Shown here one piece after another: positions 53,477 through 62,483 of a DNA stretch of 64,000 bases (position 1 is its first letter; each line of letters begins with the position of its first letter). This DNA is from Agarilytica sp045430285. Its GTDB lineage: Bacteria; Pseudomonadota; Gammaproteobacteria; Pseudomonadales; Cellvibrionaceae. The notes under the pieces were generated by a model. It saw only the letters and a program-made list of their open reading frames with translations. It had not been told where the DNA came from and searched no databases. The position numbers and the translations under genes are program-made. Location of the stretch: contig JAILXV010000003.1 of assembly GCA_045430285.1 (NCBI GenBank), positions 310,001 through 374,000 on the forward strand, read 5' to 3'.

Positions 53477-54241
53477 CTATTGCGGCAGGTAGCGCGTCGC
53501 CCATGCAGCAATTACTTTCGCTACATATGCGGCATCTTCACGCCTCGTCAGTAGGTGGTCGGCGCCACTAAGGCTCACAAAACTTTTAGGATGTTTTGCT
53601 GCTTTATAGATTTTTTCTGCTTCTCGGATAAGTACGGTTTCATCGTGAGGGGAATGGAATAGCAGCAAGGGGACTTTAAGTGCGGCCAAATGGCTGTCGT
53701 CCACTGAGGTACGGATGTCATCTAAAAATTGTTTTTTAATGGTGAAGGTTCTACCCGCCAATTCAACTTCCGCTTCACCCGTTTCTTCAATAACGGAAAT
53801 GTCGCACATAAACTGTGCCGCAACATGTTCTGGGTCTGCTGGAGACCCAATTGTCACTACGCCACGGGTCTCTGGAATATGTTGTGCCGCAACGAGCACA
53901 GCAGTTCCACCCAAACTGTGACCCACTAATAATTCAGGGGCTTTATAGTTATCCCGCAGAAAGTTTGCCGCCGCAACCAGATCGCCAACATTGGATGAGA
54001 AGTTTGTATTGGAGAAATCGCCGTCACTGCCACCCAGGCCAGTGAAATCGAAACGCAGTACGGCATAATCTGCCTCTACTAATGCGCGTGCAATACGGGA
54101 CGCTGCGGGAATATCTTTGCCACAGGTAAAACAATGCGCAATCATCACGTAGGCTTTGGGTTCGTTGTCGGGCACTTCTAACAAGCCCGCAAGCTCGTCT
54201 CCCAATTGACCCTCAAAGGTTAGGCGTGTGCGTTCTGGCAT
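53477..54241 (-). CDS. Alpha/beta hydrolase (without the OsmC partner domain)
   Basis: A 254-residue hydrolase with GHSLGG (nucleophile S109), a likely acid in HSPHDETV and a histidine in GADHLLTRR. Its sequence resembles the N-terminal half of the alpha/beta hydrolase-OsmC fusion proteins found in many proteobacteria, but it ends after the hydrolase domain. Substrate unknown. It converges on the patatin gene. Confidence 0.88.
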   Translation of the reverse strand: MPERTRLTFEGQLGDELAGLLEVPDNEPKAYVMIAHCFTCGKDIPAASRIARALVEADYAVLRFDFTGLGGSDGDFSNTNFSSNVGDLVAAANFLRDNYKAPELLVGHSLGGTAVLVAAQHIPETRGVVTIGSPADPEHVAAQFMCDISVIEETGEAEVELAGRTFTIKKQFLDDIRTSVDDSHLAALKVPLLLFHSPHDETVLIREAEKIYKAAKHPKSFVSLSGADHLLTRREDAAYVAKVIAAWATRYLPQ

Positions 54242-54300
54242 GATTCACCTCACAATATTGATTACTGTTTTCTATTCAGAAGATCTTTCAGCGCGGAGAT

Positions 54301-54406
54301 TGAAATGCAGGTACGATGTTTTCAGGAGCGCTGTAAATATATCCCTATACGCTCAGCTTCGGCATCCATGCCTCAGATGCCTTGAAAACATCGTACCTGC
54401 ATTTCA
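54301..54406. repeat. Dispersed repeat framed by a perfect 24-bp inverted repeat
   Basis: The arms at 54301-54324 and 54383-54406 are exact reverse complements (24 bp) around a 58-base centre, which itself holds a small hairpin (GGCAT-CC-ATGCC). The core 54329-54390 recurs at 46523-46584. It lies in the gap between two genes and has no coding capacity. It looks like a REP/MITE-type element. Confidence 0.9.
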
Positions 54407-54435
54407 CCTTCCTATATCGTGCCAAACCTGTAGAT

Positions 54436-56946
54436 CTACAAAGGCGTAATCCGTAACCCTTTAACATCAAAACGATTCGTCGCGCCACTACGGCCTCCTA
54501 TTCCAGTGTAGGTCATATTCGCCTTGAGATAGGACATGTTCATAAAATCGTCCAAGTCCACTCGGTAAGTACCTGGCGCCAATGTGACGATGACAGGGCT
54601 AGAAAGAGACCACGAGGCCGATTTACGTTTTTTATTACTGCTCTTGCTCGTGGTAACGATAGGAAACTGAACAACCTTGCTAACTAGCTCGTTGTTATTC
54701 GCATCCGTTAATCGTAAACGCTTTACGCCGTTGTGAAGCCCCCGCTCTTGCACTGCAGCCTTTCCACCCATGCGATATTCCCACTGAATAGCGTATCGCC
54801 CAGCAAGCGTAATATTTATATCTGTGAGCGTGAGGTTTTCATCCTCACCACCCCATGACGCAATGAATTTTCGCCCTTTGACTACGGGTACAGTCATCGC
54901 ACCCGAACGCGGTGCTGATACCTTTTCCTCAGTCCATACCGCTTGAGAGCGCTCCGGTGAACGCGGGAATTCTAACAAACCCTGCTTACCTGACTTCAGT
55001 TTACCCAAAGTGATAATGACGGTATTTTCTTTGGGTAATGTCGACCACTCAATTTCATTTTTTGTTGAATTGTTAAGCCGTTTACTGCCACCAGAACGGC
55101 CATTGTCCTGCACAGGGTTCACGGCATGTTGCTTACCGTTTACTTTTATATTCGCGACGTCGTAGAAACCTGCGCTTGAAGAAACTCGGGGCAGGTTGAT
55201 CTTAATATCAAATTTCTTCCCTCGGAAAGTAACATCATAAAGTGCAATCGAACGCTGCAATGCGAACTGTTCTCGCCGGAGCTTGGCCGTAATAAAAGGA
55301 TTAAAACTAATGCCTTTTGCCGTGGTGCGTATACCAAACACACCTTCAACCACAGATGAGAAATATGCACTCACCGACACTAGGCCGTCACCCGTCACAC
55401 CCGCGTCAGCGCCTTTTTCGCCACCAGACGCATGTGTCAATTTTTGGGAAGCCCGCGAAAATAAGTTTTTGTAAGCCCGATTGGCTATCGCGATATTTTT
55501 ATGCTTTGCTGCGGCCCGCAAGCTAAACGCCTCACCAAAAGGTGAGCTCTCGCCCAAGGTGTACTCGCTAATACGCACGCGCTGGAACGCTTCAGCAATC
55601 TCAAATTCCAGTAATAAAGATTGTTCCCATAACGCATAGCCCCACCAGCGCGGCCTGGCTATAGGTGTTTTTGACGAGGAAGGAATATGATGAAAAAGAA
55701 AAGAACGATATACACCGAGCGTGGCGTCCCAAAAATGTTGATTAATGGCATTCTTTAAATCAAGCGCCCAATCTAAATATTTCACACTGATAGCCACATC
55801 TCCCTCCATTGCCGCCAAATCAGATGCAAACACCAATGCTCGAAAATATACGGCATTCACCACGAGGCTTTTTATCGTCGCCAAATCCACACCCTGCATA
55901 TCGCTCGGCCACTCGTTAAGGTCATGGCCACCAAAATATAAACCATCGCTACCATCGAAAATCGAATAGCGATCAATTTCTATGGTGTTTTTCATCGCGT
56001 GGTACGCGGTTTTTGAAAATGTATTGCGTTGGTCGTCGGGCAAATTGACCCATACACTTTGCGCAGCGAGGCTCCACAATATGCGGCTAGAATATACCGG
56101 CCATGCGCCAAACTTTTCTGCCCGCTGTAAAATTTGCAGACCCTGTTTATCCCCAAGCACCGATACGGGCTTAACTAGATCATCGCGATAGGGTGATAAC
56201 TGAAACAATAGAGAATTCTTCATTCGCTCCGGCGTCATCATAGCAAGACTTAAGTGTCCAGCTAATGCCAAATAACTCGAAGATAAAAAATGTGGGCTAA
56301 GAGGATCTCCATAACAATCGCACGCAAAAGACTGTGCATTCTGATAAAGGGTGTCGCTAGTACGGCTAATAAAGTGCGTACGCATTTCATTGTTTGCCAA
56401 AGCGAAGAGCGCATCGAACTGAAGATCGCCAGACCGAACCCGTGAATAGCCTTCTTTTTCCTGATAGCGCACGACGCGCGGTGCATGCTCATAGGGTGAA
56501 ACGATACTCTGGGCATAATGTCTAAATTTGTAATCTGGATTATTGACTGAAAATGTGGCGACTTTTTCAGTCATTTTTTTTCGTTTTTTTTCTACGCTTT
56601 TATTTATTTCATCTTTTTTCTTATCATTCTTGCTCCTATTATCGACGCCATCCTCATTATCAATTTTCTCTTCGGTCGAAGAGTCTTCTATTGCGATGCG
56701 GGTTGTTAATTTATGGCGTGCGTGCGGATCAATCTTAAACTTAGCCGTATAACGTTTTTGTTTAACCTTAGCGGTCTTAGATGAGGGTTTTCCCGCTACA
56801 GCAACACAACCGTGTTGTTTAACTTCACTCGGTAAACAACTCGCTTCTTTTTTTGCCGTGGGAGGCAATGATTGACAGGCGACAAGTAAACCGCTTGCGC
56901 CTAGCGCTAGCGTTATAGCGCACGTTTTGATCGTGTTAATGTGCAT
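54436..56946 (-). CDS. Large lipoprotein with probable six-hairpin glycosidase-like domain
   Basis: About 836 residues from the ATG at 56946, which best fits the GAGG ribosome site lying inside the end of the permease gene. The signal ends LLVACQ (lipobox Cys at 24), so it is a lipoprotein. After a Lys-rich linker, residues about 150-560 look like an (alpha/alpha)6 carbohydrate-enzyme fold: DGSDGLYFGGHDLNEWPSD, then NAVYFRALVFASDLAAMEGD and LKNAINQHFWDATLGVYRSF. The C-terminal part (about 650-836) is beta-rich, like a carbohydrate-binding module. No family or activity can be assigned with confidence. Confidence 0.7.
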   Translation of the reverse strand: MHINTIKTCAITLALGASGLLVACQSLPPTAKKEASCLPSEVKQHGCVAVAGKPSSKTAKVKQKRYTAKFKIDPHARHKLTTRIAIEDSSTEEKIDNEDGVDNRSKNDKKKDEINKSVEKKRKKMTEKVATFSVNNPDYKFRHYAQSIVSPYEHAPRVVRYQEKEGYSRVRSGDLQFDALFALANNEMRTHFISRTSDTLYQNAQSFACDCYGDPLSPHFLSSSYLALAGHLSLAMMTPERMKNSLLFQLSPYRDDLVKPVSVLGDKQGLQILQRAEKFGAWPVYSSRILWSLAAQSVWVNLPDDQRNTFSKTAYHAMKNTIEIDRYSIFDGSDGLYFGGHDLNEWPSDMQGVDLATIKSLVVNAVYFRALVFASDLAAMEGDVAISVKYLDWALDLKNAINQHFWDATLGVYRSFLFHHIPSSSKTPIARPRWWGYALWEQSLLLEFEIAEAFQRVRISEYTLGESSPFGEAFSLRAAAKHKNIAIANRAYKNLFSRASQKLTHASGGEKGADAGVTGDGLVSVSAYFSSVVEGVFGIRTTAKGISFNPFITAKLRREQFALQRSIALYDVTFRGKKFDIKINLPRVSSSAGFYDVANIKVNGKQHAVNPVQDNGRSGGSKRLNNSTKNEIEWSTLPKENTVIITLGKLKSGKQGLLEFPRSPERSQAVWTEEKVSAPRSGAMTVPVVKGRKFIASWGGEDENLTLTDINITLAGRYAIQWEYRMGGKAAVQERGLHNGVKRLRLTDANNNELVSKVVQFPIVTTSKSSNKKRKSASWSLSSPVIVTLAPGTYRVDLDDFMNMSYLKANMTYTGIGGRSGATNRFDVKGLRITPL

Positions 56947-56951
56947 CACCA

Positions 56952-58127
56952 TCACCTCGCCATTACGTTAACGATATACGCGATCATCATGATTTGAGGA
57001 AGCGTCAGCAAGGGAAGAAATAAGGCAATTTTCCATGAGCGTGTACGCTGTTTAAGAACGGCTATCTCCGTGTAGTCGGTCGACACTCCCGCCATTAAAA
57101 AAGCGAAACTGTTTCCAGGCGCGGATGCTCGATGAAATAGATCCGCTGCTATGGGCGTCGCGCCTTCAGAGCATACTTCGATAATCGTCGCGGCGACCAT
57201 CGTTAACATTAAGCCTAACATCGTCGGGCCAAAATAAGTGCCGAATACGCCATCATTCACAAACACTTGAATCAATGCTGCCAATACAACACCGATCAAG
57301 AGCCAACGAATCACCATTTTTGATTCACTTAGGCCCGTTAAAATAAAGTTTTTTAACCCCGCCCAGGAAAATTTTATGGCCATACATTCGGCTTTAAGAC
57401 CAGGCCAAAATCTAAAGCCCTCGGGCAGCGCCTCTGCATGTGGGTTCGCAGGCAAAACCTGGCGCTTCACCAACAGATCGAACATCAACCCCGTAACGAT
57501 TGCCACACCCACTGACAGAGCAATAAATAATAAGGTCCAAGGTAAGCCAATAAACGCGATAAGAATGATCGTTAATGAAAAAGAATTCCAAGGGCTCGCG
57601 ATCAGGAAGGCCATTACCTGGCCGACGGATACACCCCGTTCATACAATTTAGCGCCCACCATTAATATGCCATGGCTACACAAGTCCAATAATACGCCTG
57701 CGGCCGTTGCTCGGCATATTCCGCCAACACCCCCCTTCGCCCCCATGGCGCTAATCACTAATTCTCTCGGCACATAACTCAACACAGCGACCATGAAAAT
57801 ACCGATCACTAATCCCCAGGCCATGGTATTCATCATAGTGAACACGGACATACTCAGATGCGCCACGACAGAAGGTAAAGATAGCGGCAACAAATGCGCT
57901 GCATACAATAAAACGACGGTGGTGAATGGCCCCCACAGCAAGTAATCGAACCTTGCCTTGGTTTCGCAGCAACCTCCTGTGCCCTCTTCCTCCGCAGGTC
58001 GCACAGGCGCACAGCAATGTCCTTCCGAGGACGCGGGAGCTGCGCCGGTACGATCACCGCACTCTCCAGTAGCGGATGTTTCTACCTCTAGGTCTGGCCT
58101 CGATTTTTTATGACAACAGTCGCTCAC
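56952..58127 (-). CDS. DUF318/ArsP-type permease with cysteine-rich N-terminus
   Basis: About 391 residues from a GTG at 58127 (MSDCCHKKSRPDL), my preferred start; frames from 58169 or 58181 would add a short hydrophobic piece. The N-terminal ~60 residues hold four cysteine sites (CC, C, CC, CC). Two homologous membrane halves follow, with AAGVLLDLCSHGILMVGAKLYERGVSVGQVMAFLIASPWNSFS and MVAATIIEVCSEGATPIAADLF, as in the PF03773 permease family. Some members export organoarsenicals; the substrate here is unknown. The cysteines suggest metal or thiol chemistry. Translation is coupled to the lipoprotein. Confidence 0.85.
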   Translation of the reverse strand: MSDCCHKKSRPDLEVETSATGECGDRTGAAPASSEGHCCAPVRPAEEEGTGGCCETKARFDYLLWGPFTTVVLLYAAHLLPLSLPSVVAHLSMSVFTMMNTMAWGLVIGIFMVAVLSYVPRELVISAMGAKGGVGGICRATAAGVLLDLCSHGILMVGAKLYERGVSVGQVMAFLIASPWNSFSLTIILIAFIGLPWTLLFIALSVGVAIVTGLMFDLLVKRQVLPANPHAEALPEGFRFWPGLKAECMAIKFSWAGLKNFILTGLSESKMVIRWLLIGVVLAALIQVFVNDGVFGTYFGPTMLGLMLTMVAATIIEVCSEGATPIAADLFHRASAPGNSFAFLMAGVSTDYTEIAVLKQRTRSWKIALFLPLLTLPQIMMIAYIVNVMAR

Positions 58128-58331
58128 GTAGCATCTCTGGATGATTAAAAATTTGGCTCCAATTATCATTATTGCAGACAATTAGGGGAAACACCCCGTC
58201 TGTCATACATCAATAAAACATCTTAATGCGAGCAGACTGTCACCCAAATCATCGTTTTGATTTGAATCTGATAAACACATCCCCAACAATGAATCTAATA
58301 ATCCATAAACGATGAGAGTGGGTAACACATC

Positions 58332-58895
58332 ATGCATAACGCCCTGATTATTTTGGCAGAAGGGTTTGAGGAGCTGGAAGCTGTAACGATAATGGATCTG
58401 TTAGTTCGCGCGAATATAGAAGTGACCAGCGCAGGCCTTGAAGACGGGCCAGTGACCGCAGCACGCCAAACCGTTATCGTCCCAAATGCCGCCCTCGCAG
58501 AGGTCATGGATACAGCGTTCGACCTAATTATATTGCCTGGCGGCTTACCTGGGGCAGATCACTTAGCGAATGACGAGCGCGTTATTCAATTGATTCAACA
58601 CCAAGCCCACCAAAACAAACTGGTTGCCGCGATTTGTGCTGCACCACGGGTGTTAGTAAAAGCCGGTTTATGCCGTAATAAGACGATTTGCTGCTACCCT
58701 GGCAGCCTTGATCACCTTGATACTCAACACATACAAATCACCACTGACGCGGTATGTAGCGACCTACCTATCGTGACGTCACGTGGCCCTGGTACAGCGA
58801 TGGATTTCGCACTGCAATTGATTGCCTTGCTAGAAGGTGAAGACAAACGGGCAAACGTTGAGTCTGCGTTGGTAAGGGACTACAAACAAGCGTAG
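58332..58895 (+). CDS. DJ-1/PfpI family protein (YajL-like)
   Basis: A 187-residue protein with the reactive cysteine in VAAICAAPRVL (C102) and the acidic partner region EGFEELEAVT. This matches DJ-1/YajL proteins, which act in oxidative stress and are proposed deglycases or chaperones. It is divergent from the permease gene; the gap of about 200 bases must hold promoters for both. No partner genes. Confidence 0.93.
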   Translation: MHNALIILAEGFEELEAVTIMDLLVRANIEVTSAGLEDGPVTAARQTVIVPNAALAEVMDTAFDLIILPGGLPGADHLANDERVIQLIQHQAHQNKLVAAICAAPRVLVKAGLCRNKTICCYPGSLDHLDTQHIQITTDAVCSDLPIVTSRGPGTAMDFALQLIALLEGEDKRANVESALVRDYKQA

Positions 58896-58979
58896 GAAAG
58901 CGGCACCTAATCAATGTGAATACATAAAACTCATAACGTTCAACGTGTTTGATTAATCATCCAAACAATCCCGCCGCTT

Positions 58980-60461
58980 TTATTTAAGTTTATTCATCCA
59001 GAAATCCGCATTTTTGATCCCTAGCTTTTCCGGATTAAAGCGAAAACGTTCTGCGCCTTGTCGTTTTTGTGATTCGTAATCTAATAATGCTTTCACTGCT
59101 GGACGGCCCACAAAAAAGATCACCACAATACCTACAATATTCAACCACGCCATTATGCCCACACCTAAATCACCGAGCCCCCACGCGAGACTGGCGGCTT
59201 TAACCGTGCCGTAAAATGTCGATGTCATTAACCCCACTTTTAATGCCATTGTTAGCCCAGGCAAATTCGCAGAGCGTCGTAAATACGCTACGTTGGTTTC
59301 GGCAATATAGTAATACGCAAGCAAAGTGGTAAAGGAGAAAAAGGTTAATGCAACCGCAACAAATATTTTTCCTATACCAGGAAAAACGTGTTCAATGGCA
59401 GACTGGGTAAAAGCGGGGCTATTGGCCGCAATTTCTGGCGCTATATTTTGAACCAAGAAAACGCCCTCTTGTGCACCGTGCACATTGTAAGCGCCGGTCA
59501 CCAAAATCATAAACGCCGTGGCCGTACAAATAAATAAGGTATCGACATATACCGCAAATGCCTGAACCAGACCTTGCTTAGCCGGATGATCAACCTCTGC
59601 CGCCGCCGCAAAATGCGGGCCGTTACCTTGGCCAGCTTCGTTAGAATAGACACCACGCTTTACGCCCCAACCAATCGCAGCACCAAGCCCAGCCATTGGC
59701 GAGAAGGCATCGCCCACTATCATGGCAATAATACCTGGCAGCTCCTGAATATTTAACGCAACTACCGATAACGCAATAATAATGTACGCCAGTGCCATAA
59801 AAGGCACCACTACCTGCGTAAAACTCGCGATACGTTTTACGCCGCCGAAAATAATAAAACCCAGAACTAATACGATGGCCGTTGCAGTCATCACTTTTGC
59901 AGCACTTAAAGTCCCCATGGCAGTATCCACAGAAGGTCCTGCACCAAATGCCATTTCAACTGCATTTCCAATACTGTTTGATTGAATGCCAGGTAGCAAC
60001 AAGCCGGTCGCGATGATTGTCGCGATAGCAAATATCCACGCGTACCATTTTTGTCCTAAGGCCTTTTCAATATAAAACGCTGGGCCACCGCGATATTGGC
60101 CTTCGTATTCTTCTTTGTATATTTGGCCCAAAGTACATTCAATAAAGGACGTTGCCGCACCGAAAAAGGCCATCACCCACATCCAGAAAACCGCACCTGG
60201 CCCACCAAAACCTATCGCTGCTGCGACGCCTGCAATATTCCCTGTACCAACACGACCTGAAAGAGAAATTGTTAAGGCCTGAAAAGATGAAACACCTTCG
60301 TCTGAACTGTTACCCGAAAGCATTAATCGCCACATGGCCGAAAAGTGCCGTACTTGAACAAAACGCGTGACTACCGAATAAAACAACCCTGCGGCAAGAC
60401 ATAAATAAATAAGGACGGGGCTCCAGACAATCCCATTTATCGTATTTATTAATTCTTGCAT
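58980..60461 (-). CDS. Sodium:alanine symporter (AGCS family)
   Basis: A 493-residue transporter with about eleven membrane helices. The family signature region is GWGVKRGVYSNEAGQGNGPHFAAAAEVDHPAKQGLVQAFAVYVDT, and the early GRVGTGNIAGVAAAIGFGGPGAVFWMWVMAFFGAATSFIECTLGQ block is present. Members import alanine or glycine with sodium. The open reading frame is complete, with an ATG near 60461. Confidence 0.96.
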   Translation of the reverse strand: MQELINTINGIVWSPVLIYLCLAAGLFYSVVTRFVQVRHFSAMWRLMLSGNSSDEGVSSFQALTISLSGRVGTGNIAGVAAAIGFGGPGAVFWMWVMAFFGAATSFIECTLGQIYKEEYEGQYRGGPAFYIEKALGQKWYAWIFAIATIIATGLLLPGIQSNSIGNAVEMAFGAGPSVDTAMGTLSAAKVMTATAIVLVLGFIIFGGVKRIASFTQVVVPFMALAYIIIALSVVALNIQELPGIIAMIVGDAFSPMAGLGAAIGWGVKRGVYSNEAGQGNGPHFAAAAEVDHPAKQGLVQAFAVYVDTLFICTATAFMILVTGAYNVHGAQEGVFLVQNIAPEIAANSPAFTQSAIEHVFPGIGKIFVAVALTFFSFTTLLAYYYIAETNVAYLRRSANLPGLTMALKVGLMTSTFYGTVKAASLAWGLGDLGVGIMAWLNIVGIVVIFFVGRPAVKALLDYESQKRQGAERFRFNPEKLGIKNADFWMNKLK

Positions 60462-60490
60462 GTGATTCCCCTATGGCCAATTGACCTTCA

Positions 60491-60967
60491 TTATAATTTT
60501 GATGATGCGTCTTTAAAAAAGGTTTCTGCTCGCCGTTCTATTTCTTGTTTTGATAGCTCTTCTATTTTACTGGCAATCGTCCAAACATGACCAAACGGAT
60601 CGCGGACGGTGCCCGCTCGATCGCCGTAAAATTGATTTTCAATTGGATTAAGAATATCGGCGCCAGCGGCGACTGCATGGGCGTAAACCTTGTCAATATC
60701 ATCCACATACACCAACAAACTGACCCCTGCCCCACCCAAAGTTTGAGGGCTGGCTAATTCCCCATCGGGAAATTCTTCTACCAACATCACCTGCGCATCG
60801 CCTATGCGAATTTCACCATGGGCCAGCTTGCCTTCCGGCGTCCTTAACATGATGTGAGCTTTTGCATCAAAAGCCTGCTGATAAAATTCGAAAGCTGAGG
60901 TTGCATCCCGCACCGTTAAACACGCGATGACGGTGGTATGAGAGTGGGTATCCGATGAGGCCGGCAT
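60491..60967 (-). CDS. VOC-family protein (glyoxalase/PhnB-like)
   Basis: A 158-residue protein when started at the ATG at 60967 (MPASSDTHSHTTV), which follows CGGAG; a frame from 61039 adds 24 unlikely residues. The VOC fold pattern FYQQAFDAKAHIMLRTPEGKLAHGEIRIGDAQVMLVEEF, then VYVDDIDKVYAHAVAAGADI and the final GDRAGTVRDPFGHVWTIAS is clear. Typical family activities are isomerase, dioxygenase or antibiotic binding; the function here is unknown. It is 29 bases before the symporter gene, likely one transcript. Confidence 0.88.
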   Translation of the reverse strand: MPASSDTHSHTTVIACLTVRDATSAFEFYQQAFDAKAHIMLRTPEGKLAHGEIRIGDAQVMLVEEFPDGELASPQTLGGAGVSLLVYVDDIDKVYAHAVAAGADILNPIENQFYGDRAGTVRDPFGHVWTIASKIEELSKQEIERRAETFFKDASSKL

Positions 60968-61280
60968 GCAAAACTCCGAAGCACATAGAGAACGTAATAG
61001 TGATGCCGAACTAGACGACTGGAACCAAGCCAGCAACACTCTTTATTAATATGGCCACCCGTCATAAGGCGTGGCGAATAGGCGGAGTTTACTCAGCTAA
61101 CTTCCCGACGTAAACCTGTTGGAAGGTGGTGCAAGGTTAGGTCCATGGTTTAACCCTGTATGGTACTTATTACACACGCTCAAGACATTCAGCTAGGCAC
61201 TGATCAGCGGCCAGCTGTCGACCCATGTTTTTGCCTTTTTCCGCAGCTAGGTTATGCTTTAACGCAGACCTAAACGATTT
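60968..61280. other. Gene-free region between the VOC gene and the receiver gene
   Basis: A 313-base divergent region. It holds a candidate promoter for the receiver gene (TTGCCT at 61231, TATGCT at 61253) and presumably one for the VOC gene. I see no repeat, RNA motif or further gene in it. Confidence 0.6.
61231..61258 (+). promoter_or_regulatory. Candidate sigma-70 promoter of the receiver gene
   Basis: TTGCCT (61231-61236) and TATGCT (61253-61258) with a 16-base spacer, 22 bases before the ATG at 61281. Spacing is acceptable, and both hexamers match four of six consensus positions. Confidence 0.35.
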
Positions 61281-61658
61281 ATGGGAATACAAATGCCCCG
61301 CGCACTTTTAGTTGAGGATAGTTCAGAGAATCGCCAACTGGTTACCTGGATATTGGAAGACGCCGACTACGACATCGACGAGGCTGAGAATGCAGAAGAC
61401 GGCATTTCCATCCTCAAAGACCATAGTGTTGATGTCGCATTAATGGATATTAGTTTGCCGGGCATGAGCGGCGACAGTGCAATTCAGTACATTCGAACAG
61501 AGCTAGGGCTTGTTGACCTTCCGATCATTGCGCTAACGGGGCATACATTGGAAGAAGATCACGCTAAATTCAAGGCAAGCGGCGCTACAGTGATACTGAC
61601 AAAACCGATAGACGAAGACCTCCTACTTGAAACCTTATCTTCCCTTGTCAGTGTATAG
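61281..61658 (+). CDS. Stand-alone response-regulator receiver
   Basis: A 125-residue single receiver domain, CheY-like. Phospho-acceptor D56 (in VALMDISLPGMSG), acidic pocket residues E12 and D13, the switch T86 and the conserved K108 (TKPI) are all in place, so it should be phosphorylated. No kinase or output domain is beside it. An alternative ATG four codons in (61293) is possible. Confidence 0.93.
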   Translation: MGIQMPRALLVEDSSENRQLVTWILEDADYDIDEAENAEDGISILKDHSVDVALMDISLPGMSGDSAIQYIRTELGLVDLPIIALTGHTLEEDHAKFKASGATVILTKPIDEDLLLETLSSLVSV

Positions 61659-61754
61659 CCCGCTCACAGTTGCGACACTGTTTTCTCTTAACATTCTCCT
61701 AGCGGCAAACCTTAATAACTAAAGACATACTAAAGGCGATAGTTACGATAATAA

Positions 61755-62459
61755 CTACGACAGCTGTGCTCGCTCACCCGTACGCCAATGCACCACCTCT
61801 ATTTCAGGAAATGCTTTTTCAACCGCCACACTAATACAAGCACTGGAAGAAAGATTTAATACGGTAAAACAACTGTCTTCAAAGGTTTTGCGGCGGCCAT
61901 TTGCGAAGTTAGAATGTGCCTGAGCTTGCACACGCTTAACCTCCAGATAGATTGCACTGCCTTTCAATTTGATGAAGCTTTCGGTACACGCCCAATGCTC
62001 GGCAAATATTGCGGCTCGCTCTTGATCGCTTTTGCCTTTTTCTACACACGTTTTCACGTAATGATTAAGAAATTTCTCTGCCCGCGGCCATATTTTTAAG
62101 CAGCGCGCGATATCTTCAACATCCACGCCCACAGGGGATTCTGATATAGCGACAACAATGGCCGTTTTGGAGTGAGAAATATTAAAGTGGCAAGTCTGCG
62201 AATATTTTTTAGCAGACAAATACGGTTTATCGTTATCCGAGTATTCGAACACAATATCTGCAGGCGTGCATTTTAACTTTTCGGCTAGCTGGATTTTCGC
62301 GATTCGACGCGCCTGTAAAAAGCACGCCTGTGCGTTTTCATTTTTAAATCGATGATAGCGCGACTTTTCTGTCTCATCTAAAAAGTCTAAGGCTTTTTCT
62401 AAATCGATATCGAAGCCGTGCTGATCTAACGGCAAGTAATGTAGCTCGACCACTGACAC
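61755..62459 (-). CDS. 4'-phosphopantetheinyl transferase (Sfp type)
   Basis: A 234-residue enzyme that would load the phosphopantetheine arm onto acyl or peptidyl carrier proteins. Motifs: FNISHSK, GVDVEDIAR (metal ligands D113, E115), and WACTESFIKLKG (E160, K164). The usual W-x-x-K-E motif has Thr instead of Lys before the glutamate, a small deviation. No carrier-protein or synthetase gene is near. It is 24 bases after the end of the diguanylate cyclase gene, so it may share its transcript. Confidence 0.88.
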   Translation of the reverse strand: MSVVELHYLPLDQHGFDIDLEKALDFLDETEKSRYHRFKNENAQACFLQARRIAKIQLAEKLKCTPADIVFEYSDNDKPYLSAKKYSQTCHFNISHSKTAIVVAISESPVGVDVEDIARCLKIWPRAEKFLNHYVKTCVEKGKSDQERAAIFAEHWACTESFIKLKGSAIYLEVKRVQAQAHSNFANGRRKTFEDSCFTVLNLSSSACISVAVEKAFPEIEVVHWRTGERAQLS

Positions 62460-62483
62460 GAGCTTTCCCCCAAATAGTAGACG

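Noticed and set aside
58897..58980. Inverted pair AAAGCGGC/GCCGCTTT between the DJ-1 and symporter genes
   Set aside because: The arms are eight bases but about 68 bases apart, too far for a confident terminator.
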